Assembly: GCA_964507795.1 (NCBI GenBank)
Contig: CAZDQV010000013.1
Coordinates: 1-30,612 of the forward strand
Length of the DNA: 30,612 bases
Reading direction: 5' to 3'
From: UMGS973 sp964507795
GTDB taxonomy: Bacteria > Bacillota > Clostridia > Peptostreptococcales > Anaerovoracaceae
Below are positions 1-6,470 of this stretch, one piece after another. The notes under the pieces were generated by a model. It saw only the letters and a program-made list of their open reading frames with translations. It searched no databases and was not told the DNA's origin. Both the position numbers and the translations under genes were made by a program. Numbering within the stretch: position 1 is the first letter of the stretch; each line of letters starts with the position of its first letter.

Positions 1-1
1 T

Positions 2-43
2 AAAGTGCGTAAGTTTTTTTGTTACCGGTAACTTACACACTTT
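2..43 (-). terminator. Hairpin downstream of the M23 peptidase genes
   Basis: Bases 2-15 and 30-43 form a 14-bp stem with one G-U wobble when read as RNA of the minus strand. It lies 20 bases after the stop of the first M23 gene, where a terminator for that transcript would sit. The run of T/A expected after the stem on the minus strand falls at the window edge, so I cannot confirm a U-tract. It could equally stop a plus-strand transcript entering from the left. Confidence 0.5.
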
Positions 44-62
44 ATTTTACACTCTCTTCATG

Positions 63-905
63 TCAGAAAAACTTCTGAGGGTTATATGTCTTGCCGTTTA
101 TCCATACCTCAAAGTGCAGATGATTCGACGTCGCATTGCCTGTGCTTCCCACAGTTCCGATTTTGTCCCCGGCTTTAACCTTCTGGCCAGCTCTGACACT
201 TCGGGAGTTAAGGTGGCCGTACCAGGTTACAAGTCCTTTTGCGTGTTTTATCACTATGCCCTCACCAAGGCCTCCGTAATTGCTCTTTGACTTTATAACC
301 GTACCTGAGGCTGCGGCATATACTGGAGTACCCTTTGGTGCGGCATAATCCGCCCCTATATGAAATGCCCCGCCTCTCATGCCATATCCTGAAACATGGG
401 TTGATTTTTTTAGAGGCTTTACAAGTGAAATTCCTCTGTATGATTTGAGAGTCCATCCGACTGCTTTTTTTGATTTTTTGCTTTTGATTGTTTTGTCATC
501 TGTCTTGGCATATGCAGCCACCTTGTAGCAGTATCTGCTTTTGATGCTCAGTCCCGAATCTGTATATGAGGTTTTTTTGCCGCCTTTGACTGTTTCAATG
601 CACAAATATTTTTTCTGTTTTTTGCTCCAGCGATACACCTTGTATCCGTCAGCATTTCCTACCTTGTTCCAGCTTATTTTAATCTTGTTGTAATCCCTGC
701 CTGCAGCTTTCACGCCTGCCGGAGCCTGCAACACCAACTCCGCTTCTGAGGCTTCAACTGACTCCTGCTGCACTGCTTCAGTATCCTCAGAAACAGCAGA
801 ATCTGCTACATTGTTCCCTGTTTCTTCAGCTTCAGCCGAATATACAGCAGCCGGTGCAAAACACAACATTGCTATCAAAAGAACACTTACAAACTTTTTT
901 ATCAT
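63..905 (-). CDS. Secreted M23 family metallopeptidase with Fn3-like domain (paralogue 1)
   Basis: This predicted cell-wall endopeptidase of the M23 (lysostaphin/LytM) family has about 280 residues. An N-terminal signal peptide (MIKK followed by a hydrophobic run, cleavage near VYSA) predicts export. An acidic linker follows, then a fibronectin-III-like module at about residues 60-150 (ISWNKVGNADGYKVYR). The C-terminal M23 domain shows the zinc-ligand motifs HxxxD (HIGADY) and HxH (HLHFEV). The expected substrate is the peptide part of peptidoglycan; which bond is cut cannot be told. I chose the ATG at 905 because the paralogue upstream also begins MIKK and AAAGG lies 10 bases before it. ATG 911 and TTG 914 are in-frame alternatives. 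It follows the second M23 gene after about 30 bases and is probably co-transcribed with it. Confidence 0.88.
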   Translation of the reverse strand: MIKKFVSVLLIAMLCFAPAAVYSAEAEETGNNVADSAVSEDTEAVQQESVEASEAELVLQAPAGVKAAGRDYNKIKISWNKVGNADGYKVYRWSKKQKKYLCIETVKGGKKTSYTDSGLSIKSRYCYKVAAYAKTDDKTIKSKKSKKAVGWTLKSYRGISLVKPLKKSTHVSGYGMRGGAFHIGADYAAPKGTPVYAAASGTVIKSKSNYGGLGEGIVIKHAKGLVTWYGHLNSRSVRAGQKVKAGDKIGTVGSTGNATSNHLHFEVWINGKTYNPQKFF

Positions 906-935
906 TTCCATCAAGCCTTTCTTCCCGCTATATTA

Positions 936-1775
936 TCAGTAAAACTTCCTCGAATCGTATGCTTTTCCGTTTATTCTTACTTCAAAGTGAAGATGTGCAC
1001 ACAGAGCATTTCCTGTAGCTCCCACTCTGCCTATTTTGTCTCCGGCTTTAACTTTTTGGCTTTTTTTGACGCTGAGGCTGCTCATATGACCATATGTGGT
1101 GGTAACGCCTTTACCATGACTGATTTTTACCATGGTTCCCATGCTGTTGATGGAACCATGAGACTCTATTACCGTGCCGTCCGCTGCGGCATATATCCAT
1201 GTTCCGTGTGATGCCCTGTAGTCATTGCCATGATGCATCCTGCCCCATCTCCAGCCATATGCTGAAACAGTCGAAAGCTTTGCAAGAGGTTTGTCAAGAG
1301 CCACTCCTTTGTATGTCTTGTGTGTTTTCTTTTTTACTGTTTTTGAAAACTCTCCTTCGATTTTTTTATCATCCTGCACTCTGTATGCACATACCTTGTA
1401 CCTGTATGTTTTGGATGCTTTGAGGTTTTTGTCTATATAGTATGTCCTGCTACCTTTTATTGTTTTTTTGAGCACATATTTACCGGAGTCTTTGCTGTAT
1501 CTGTATACTCTGTAACCGTCACAGTCCTTTACCTTGTTCCAGCTGAGTTTAATATTGTTTGAAATCGTTTTGACCTGTGCTCTGAGACCTGTCGGTGCAG
1601 GCAGCTCTTCAATCACTTCATCCGCTTTTTCTTCGTCTGTATTTACCGTAATATCAGCATCTACAGCAGTATCCGTCTCTGCTGCCTGGATAGTTTCCTC
1701 AGCAAAAGCTGCTCCGCTGCAGCACAGGGCAATGACCATCACCATAACTGAAATACATGCAAGTTTCTTAATCAT
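936..1775 (-). CDS. Secreted M23 family metallopeptidase with Fn3-like domain (paralogue 2)
   Basis: This is the upstream partner of the M23 pair, about 279 residues, with the same architecture: signal peptide (cleavage near AAFA), acidic linker, Fn3-like domain (LSWNKVKDCDGYRVYR) and M23 domain. The zinc motifs are HHGNDY and HLHFEV. The two proteins are clearly duplicates, most similar in the Fn3 and peptidase domains and divergent in the linkers. Upstream in-frame ATG codons exist back to 1826, but GGGAG sits 9 bases before ATG 1775 and the signal peptide begins there, so 1775 is the likely start. Transcription should begin at the promoter at 1804-1833. The product is expected to be exported and to act on peptidoglycan; a regulatory, non-catalytic role is possible but the ligands look intact. 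Confidence 0.88.
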   Translation of the reverse strand: MIKKLACISVMVMVIALCCSGAAFAEETIQAAETDTAVDADITVNTDEEKADEVIEELPAPTGLRAQVKTISNNIKLSWNKVKDCDGYRVYRYSKDSGKYVLKKTIKGSRTYYIDKNLKASKTYRYKVCAYRVQDDKKIEGEFSKTVKKKTHKTYKGVALDKPLAKLSTVSAYGWRWGRMHHGNDYRASHGTWIYAAADGTVIESHGSINSMGTMVKISHGKGVTTTYGHMSSLSVKKSQKVKAGDKIGRVGATGNALCAHLHFEVRINGKAYDSRKFY

Positions 1776-1803
1776 AAACATCATCTCCCTTATTTGTTCC
1801 ACA

Positions 1804-1833
1804 ATCATACCACAATTTTGCCACACTTGTCAA
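1804..1833 (-). promoter_or_regulatory. Sigma-A-type promoter for the M23 gene pair
   Basis: On the minus strand TTGACA (1833-1828) and TATGAT (1809-1804) are separated by 18 bases, about 30 bases before the chosen ATG. Its -35 box overlaps that of the divergent plus-strand promoter at 1827-1855. Confidence 0.65.
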
Positions 1834-1855
1834 TTGCACCGTCATATGATATATT
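1827..1855 (+). promoter_or_regulatory. Promoter for the DUF523/dinB transcript
   Basis: TTGTCA (1827-1832), a 17-base spacer and TATATT (1850-1855) precede the DUF523 gene. The -35 hexamer shares bases with the -35 of the divergent M23 promoter, so the two polymerases would compete for one site. Confidence 0.6.
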
Positions 1856-1883
1856 TAAAGAAAAATTTGACGGAGGTGCTCAA

Positions 1884-2348
1884 ATGAAAAAAATACTTAC
1901 AAGCGAATGTCTTTACGGCGGCAGAACAGTAAGATATGATGCCGGCGACTGCACGGAAACAAACCCTATCTATCTCAAATGGAAAGAGGAAGGCCGTCTC
2001 ATTGCAATCTGTCCTGAAGTGTTTGGAGGATTACCTACACCAAGACCTGATTCTCAAAGAGTCGGCAATAAGGTTATGGCATGCACAGGTCCTGATGTTA
2101 CTGCCGAATACACAAAAGGAGCAGAAGAGGCTTTGAGACTTGCCAAAGAACATGATGTTGCATTCTGCGTTATGAAGCAGGACAGCCCTTCATGCGGAAG
2201 CAAATTTATTTTTGACGGGACTTTTACTGATACTAAAATACCCGGGCAGGGTCTTGCAGTTGAATATCTCAGAAATGCAGGCTTTAAAATATTTGCAGAA
2301 GAAGATATAGATGAAGCTGCCGCATATTTGGCAGAACTCGAAAAATAG
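1884..2348 (+). CDS. DUF523 / TudS-like iron-sulfur protein
   Basis: This 154-residue DUF523 protein belongs to the family that includes the 2-thiouracil desulfidase TudS. Three cysteines in family positions, C9 (SECLYGG), C43 (ICPEVFGG) and C104 (SPSCGS), are the expected ligands of a [4Fe-4S] cluster. The motifs RYDAG, PTPR and QDSPSCGS are also characteristic. A cytoplasmic role in removing sulfur from thiolated pyrimidines is a family-based inference; the true substrate is unknown. The start is ATG 1884, with GGAGGT at 1872-1877; an in-frame ATG at 1794 would place the start upstream of the promoter. It is followed by a hairpin terminator and then dinB. Confidence 0.82.
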   Translation: MKKILTSECLYGGRTVRYDAGDCTETNPIYLKWKEEGRLIAICPEVFGGLPTPRPDSQRVGNKVMACTGPDVTAEYTKGAEEALRLAKEHDVAFCVMKQDSPSCGSKFIFDGTFTDTKIPGQGLAVEYLRNAGFKIFAEEDIDEAAAYLAELEK

Positions 2349-2368
2349 GGAAAAAGCTATTACATATG

Positions 2369-2402
2369 CCCCACCCGTTTCCACGTACGGGCAGGGGTTT
2401 TT
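2369..2402 (+). terminator. Rho-independent terminator or attenuator between DUF523 and dinB
   Basis: CCCC/GGGG and CCCG/CGGG arms (2369-2377 with 2388-2397, a small bulge, a 10-base loop) are followed by five T at 2398-2402. The dinB ATG is only 14 bases further on, leaving no room for a separate promoter. Confidence 0.75.
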
Positions 2403-2416
2403 AGCAGGTGTGTATT

Positions 2417-3634
2417 ATGGATAGAGTTATTTTACATTGTGATATGAATGCTTTTTTTGCATCAGTCGAGCTGCTTTCGCACCCGGAGCTTGCAAATGTT
2501 CCCATGGCCGTTTGCGGTAATCCCGAAAATCGTCACGGGATAATCCTTGCCAAAAACGAGCTCGCCAAAAAAGCAGGCGTTGTCACTGCACAGACGCTTT
2601 GGCAAGCAAGAAAAAAATGCCCTGATCTGCAGGTGGTACCTCCTCATCACGATAAATACAAGCACTACAGCAGGCTTATCAATGAAATCTATGGCAGGTT
2701 TACTGACATGATAGAACCTTTCAGTATTGATGAATCATGGCTTGATGTTACCGCAAGCAGGAAGCTTTTTGGTGATGGCAGACAGATTGCAGACAATATA
2801 CGAAACACAGTCAGAGAGGAGCTCGGTCTCACATTATCTGCAGGAGTTTCCTTTAACAAGATATTTGCCAAAATGGGCAGTGATTACAAAAAACCTGATG
2901 CAACCACAGTCATCTCCCGTAGCAATTACAAAGACATATTATGGCCTTTGCCTGTTTCGGAGATGTTTTTTGTGGGAGCTGCAACTGCAGGTAAGCTTAA
3001 TAGATCAGGAATCATGACAATAGGACAGCTTGCACAGACAGACAGAATTCTACTCGAAAACATGCTTGGCAGGCATGGCGGCCAGCTTTATGATTATGCC
3101 AACGGCCTTGACGATTCTCCGGTTTCTCATCAATGGGAAAAGCAAAAGATTAAATCTGTAGGAAATGGAATCACATTCAAAAGAGATCTGACAGGTACTG
3201 AGGATATAAAAGGGGCGGTGATGCATCTTGCAGATACTGTTGCAGCAAGGCTGCGTCATTATGAGATGAAAGCCTCTGGCATCAAAGTCGATATAAAGGA
3301 TACGGAGCTAAAGACGATCTCAAGACAGAAGCAACTCATATCTCCCACAAACCTTGCTTACGAAATTTCAAATGCGGCATTTGAAATAATAGTATCATCA
3401 TGGGATATCAAAAACCCTGTCAGAATGCTGACAATAACAGGGATAAATTTATGTGATGAGGATACAGAAGAGCAGATTTCCCTGTTTGATACAGATACAG
3501 CCTCAAGAGAAAAGACTGAAAAGCTTGAACGTGCCATGGATTCCATACGGTCAAAATACGGCAAATCCTCTATTACATTCGGCAAATCCAATGAAGATAT
3601 GCTTGGCCTAGACCCGCATGACGAAGATGACTGA
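2417..3634 (+). CDS. dinB: Y-family DNA polymerase (DNA polymerase IV type)
   Basis: This is an error-prone translesion polymerase of 405 residues. The N-terminal catalytic region has D9 (HCDMNAFFASVE) and the D105-E106 pair (PFSIDESWLDVT) that bind catalytic metals. Helix-hairpin-helix thumb and little-finger regions follow. QISLF at residues 353-357 matches a beta-clamp binding motif, here about 50 residues before the C-terminus rather than at the end. The SIDESWLDV form and the KSSITFG tail resemble a clostridial DinB subgroup, so calling it Pol IV proper rather than a UmuC-like relative is a family judgement. The start is ATG 2417 with AGGTG at 2406-2410; GTG 2408 is an in-frame alternative. 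It lies immediately after a terminator hairpin, so expression probably depends on read-through from the DUF523 promoter. Confidence 0.88.
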   Translation: MDRVILHCDMNAFFASVELLSHPELANVPMAVCGNPENRHGIILAKNELAKKAGVVTAQTLWQARKKCPDLQVVPPHHDKYKHYSRLINEIYGRFTDMIEPFSIDESWLDVTASRKLFGDGRQIADNIRNTVREELGLTLSAGVSFNKIFAKMGSDYKKPDATTVISRSNYKDILWPLPVSEMFFVGAATAGKLNRSGIMTIGQLAQTDRILLENMLGRHGGQLYDYANGLDDSPVSHQWEKQKIKSVGNGITFKRDLTGTEDIKGAVMHLADTVAARLRHYEMKASGIKVDIKDTELKTISRQKQLISPTNLAYEISNAAFEIIVSSWDIKNPVRMLTITGINLCDEDTEEQISLFDTDTASREKTEKLERAMDSIRSKYGKSSITFGKSNEDMLGLDPHDEDD

Positions 3635-3639
3635 TTCTT

Positions 3640-3760
3640 CTTGTGGAATTTCACACAAAAACATATTGAAAAAATCCTCTTCTATTCTTCGCTTTAGATT
3701 TACTGGAATGATATCTACAGAAGATGATATAGATGCTTTGCTCACCGGCACGATACACGA
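3640..3760 (+). pseudogene. Possible remnant of a class V aminotransferase C-terminus
   Basis: The plus strand between dinB and the rloB remnant reads a short stretch (SSSILRFRFTG, then STEDDIDALL) that resembles the end of cysteine desulfurase-like enzymes (vLRiSf...nTeeDidaLl). It has no start, no RBS and no upstream body. This is a weak resemblance judged by eye, and it may be chance. Confidence 0.15.
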
Positions 3761-3817
3761 ATCTGCATTTCGCAGTTGTGGAAGATATCTTTCTTACCTG
3801 CTATATCAACAATGCTT

Positions 3818-4447
3818 TTATATTCTTTTGCTGTTTAAGAGCTCAACCAATTCATAAACTGTCGTTACCGGATTACTATCCCGGTAGAGTATATTCACAT
3901 GATTTCTGGTTAATTCATTCACTCGTTCTTTTGCACGCCGAATAGCCTCTGGCTGATGTTTCTTCAATTCTTCAAAAACATCTGCATTTTTTCTGTAATT
4001 CTCCAGATGCCCTTTGTTTTTCAAAATATCAATTACCATAGCAGAATCCTTCAAATAACCACTCTATTTTTCAAAGTGAAGCAAATACCAATATTCAAAT
4101 GCCGGATTGGAATATGCTATTTTGTAATCATGTTTCTTTGCATACAAAATTGCCGCTTGAAGTTCAGAGTCTTTATTGTCATCACAGTCGAATACACACC
4201 AAAGCTGATCTCCGTCTTTCGGGTAATAATCTGCTTGAGAAATCAAGGATTTTGCGTGTTTCACCAGGTGTTCCGCTGCCTTATGTTTCGATGTAATTGG
4301 AATAATGTCCACAAGGCAGTTTCGTGAACGAAAATGTCTAAAATAAATTGTCTCTGTTTCCTTTCCTTCGCATATGATACAAATGATCGGTTTACGCTTA
4401 CGCCGCTTAACTTTGTTCGGATCATACTCTTTTCGCATCTTGCTCAT
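3818..4447 (-). pseudogene. RloB-like protein gene interrupted by an in-frame TAG
   Basis: The minus strand holds one continuous reading frame of 210 codons, broken only by TAG at 4066-4064. Codons 1-127 end in AFEYWYLLHFEK. After the TAG the same frame continues SGYLKDSAM and ends in NPVTTVYELVELL, which is the expected C-terminal half of RloB (PF13707-type). N-terminal CEGKETETIYF and the acidic VFDCDD motif resemble a Toprim-like nuclease core. RloB proteins accompany AAA ATPases in abortive-infection and restriction-linked loci (RloAB, AbiL-type). The ATPase remnant directly upstream overlaps this start (TGATG), as in an operon. The gene is therefore probably dead, unless the TAG is a sequencing error or is suppressed. 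ATG 4447 is the likely start. Confidence 0.8.
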
Positions 4448-4670
4448 CAGGCATCACCTCCGATAAACGGAATTGCACCAAACCGTCCCTGAAGATAACC
4501 CTTACGCACATTTTCCCCTTTTCTTGGGGAGAAATATGCCAGCGAGTAAAGCTCTGTTGCACAAGTCTCATTATTCTTTTCAGCGAACCAGATCTGATCT
4601 CTGCGGAATAAATTCAAATCGAGCAGCGTTGCATCATGTGTTGTAAAAATCAGTTGTGCACCTTTTATTT
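4447..4670 (-). pseudogene. C-terminal fragment of an AAA ATPase (RloA/AbiLi-like partner of RloB)
   Basis: Reading the minus strand gives about 75 codons containing LIFTTHDATLLD, the H-loop (switch) motif of ABC/SMC-like ATPases. SPRKGENVRKGYLQGRFGAIPFIG follows in part, a tail typical of the ATPase encoded before rloB. Nothing upstream of the H-loop remains: Walker A, Q-loop, signature and Walker B are missing. The fragment begins at the pepP stop codon (TAA at 4672-4670), with an in-frame TAA at 4680-4678. Its TGA overlaps the rloB ATG by one base. A deletion that joined the ATPase 3-prime end to the end of pepP is the simplest reading. The fragment is not expected to make a functional protein. 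Confidence 0.75.
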
Positions 4671-6394
4671 TACAAATTTATTTCCATTGGCTTTGTCTGC
4701 TCCAAAAGCCATGCGGCTTCATCCTCGTCAAGATACTCTTTGAGAGCATCATACACTTCTCTGTGATAATTGTTAAGATATTCCAGCTCATCTTCTCTGA
4801 GCATCTCTACCTTTATCGCGTCTCTTTCAAACGGGCATAAAGTTATCGTTTCAAAATAAAGCCCGTTTGCATCTTTTGTGCACAGAATTTCGTTTTCAAG
4901 CCTGATGCCGTATTCTCCTTCAAAATATACTCCCGGCTCATCACTTGTAATCATTCCGGGCACAATATGGCATTTGTCGCCTCTTCTGCTGATGGTATTG
5001 GGTCCCTCATGGACGCTGAGCATATGACCTACGCCATGCCCCGTGCCATGGTTAAAATCAAAGCCTCTGTCTGCCAGTGGCTTCCTTGCAAGGCTGTCAA
5101 GCTCCGCTCCTGTGGTTTCATATCCGAATCTTGCCATCGCAAGTGTGATGTTTGATTTGAGTACTGCAGTATATGCATGCTTTCTGTCCGGAGGAACAGA
5201 GCCAAGTGCAACAGTTCTTGTAATGTCTGTAGTACCGTCTCTGTACTGTCCACCTGAATCAAGCAGCAGAAATCCTTCCGGTCTGATCTTTACATTGCTC
5301 CGGTCTGTTGCCTGATAGTGTATTATAGCGCCATGCTCCTCATATCCTGCTATGGTATCAAAGCTGAGGCCATACGCTCCCTGCTGTCTGCGGCAGCTTT
5401 CAAGATAATCAGCGGCGGAGATTTCAGTTATATGCATGCTGCCGACATTGGTTTTGAGCCAGTAAAGAAATTTCACCATTGCAACGCCGTCTCTGATATG
5501 CGCGTTACGTGTACAGGCAATCTCTGTGTCATTTTTGACAGCTTTCATAAGCTCTATGGGATTTTCGCTTTCAATCACATGAACCGAACCGTCAAGACAT
5601 GACAAAAGTGCATATGAGGCGCTTTTGTCATCAAGACAGATATTGCAGTTTTTGAGCGCTTTAAGGTCTTCAAAAATCTGCATATACGGTCGCAGATTTT
5701 CTCTCTCAAAGCTCTTATCCATAACATACAGAGTATCTGTATCTCTGCCAATCAGAGCAAATGCAAAGAATACGGGCGTATTCTCAATATCATCTCCCCG
5801 CAGGTTATATAACCATGCAATCTGCTCAAGGTTTGTGACAAGCAGAAAGTCACATTCTGTCATCTGAGCTCTCACTCGTGCAAGTTTGGACTCCGATGTC
5901 TCCCCTGTAACTGAAATATCAAGTTCATATATGTGTGACGGTTTTATCTTTGGCCGTGTCTGCCATATCTCTCCTGCAAGATCTGTGTCCCATACAATAT
6001 CCGCAAAATTCTCCAAGCGTCTGCCCTGCGCGGCACTTACCACTCTGCCGTCAAAACCTGTTTTGAGTTTCCCCAGGGTTTTCTCCTGGGCTAAGGTTTC
6101 AATATATTCCTCTAAAGTCGGTACTCCGGGCATGCCTTCTTTCATAAGGTCTATGCCGCTTCCCGAAAGCTCTGCCTCTGCCTGCAGAAAATATCTGCCG
6201 TCTGTCCACAATGCAGCAGTATCTGAAGTTACCGCAAGTGTCCCTGCAGAGCCTGTAAATCCGGATATATATTCTCTGCATTTGAAATAGTCGTTTACAT
6301 ATTCTGAACCGTGACAATCCGTAGTCGGCACTATATATACATCTATTCCGTGATTTTGCATCTGCGCACGAAGTTTCTCAAGCTGTTTTCTCAT
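4670..6394 (-). CDS. pepP: Xaa-Pro aminopeptidase (M24B)
   Basis: This 574-residue cytoplasmic metallopeptidase removes the N-terminal residue from peptides with proline in second position. It has two creatinase-like N-terminal domains (about 1-150 and 150-300), a pita-bread catalytic domain (about 300-510) and a C-terminal extension typical of the long, eukaryote-like form. The dinuclear metal ligands are visible: D379 (LLDSGG), D390 (GTTDITRT), H453 (GTGHGVGH), E486 (SDEPGVY) and E500 (IRLENE). GAAAGG lies before ATG 6394. It follows pyc with a 76-base gap, so it may be read partly through from pyc. Its 3-prime end abuts the deleted ATPase remnant, yet the catalytic parts are complete. Confidence 0.92.
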   Translation of the reverse strand: MRKQLEKLRAQMQNHGIDVYIVPTTDCHGSEYVNDYFKCREYISGFTGSAGTLAVTSDTAALWTDGRYFLQAEAELSGSGIDLMKEGMPGVPTLEEYIETLAQEKTLGKLKTGFDGRVVSAAQGRRLENFADIVWDTDLAGEIWQTRPKIKPSHIYELDISVTGETSESKLARVRAQMTECDFLLVTNLEQIAWLYNLRGDDIENTPVFFAFALIGRDTDTLYVMDKSFERENLRPYMQIFEDLKALKNCNICLDDKSASYALLSCLDGSVHVIESENPIELMKAVKNDTEIACTRNAHIRDGVAMVKFLYWLKTNVGSMHITEISAADYLESCRRQQGAYGLSFDTIAGYEEHGAIIHYQATDRSNVKIRPEGFLLLDSGGQYRDGTTDITRTVALGSVPPDRKHAYTAVLKSNITLAMARFGYETTGAELDSLARKPLADRGFDFNHGTGHGVGHMLSVHEGPNTISRRGDKCHIVPGMITSDEPGVYFEGEYGIRLENEILCTKDANGLYFETITLCPFERDAIKVEMLREDELEYLNNYHREVYDALKEYLDEDEAAWLLEQTKPMEINL

Positions 6395-6425
6395 ATGATT
6401 TTCCTTTCAGACTGTAGTTATATAT

Positions 6426-6457
6426 ATTATACACCTTAAGCCATCTCCTGAGATGCA
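6426..6457 (-). promoter_or_regulatory. Possible weak promoter and small hairpin before pepP
   Basis: The pyc-pepP gap holds a good -10 (TATAAT, 6431-6426) without a convincing -35 at 16-18 bases. A small hairpin CATCT/AGATG lies just upstream of it. It could give pepP a weak promoter of its own. Confidence 0.3.
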
Positions 6458-6470
6458 ATCTGTAAAAATA

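Noticed and set aside
1839..1876. CCGTCA/TGACGG inverted repeat near the DUF523 RBS
   Set aside because: The left arm lies upstream of the predicted transcription start, so it would not be in the mRNA.
3818..4447. rloB read at first as two ORFs from a frameshift
   Set aside because: The gap of 9 bases between them keeps the frame; the only break is a TAG codon, so it is a nonsense change, not a frameshift.
5029..6317. Many medium-length ORFs opposite or overlapping pepP, pyc and his genes
   Set aside because: They lie in other frames of clearly conserved genes, lack RBS and family features, and are shadows.
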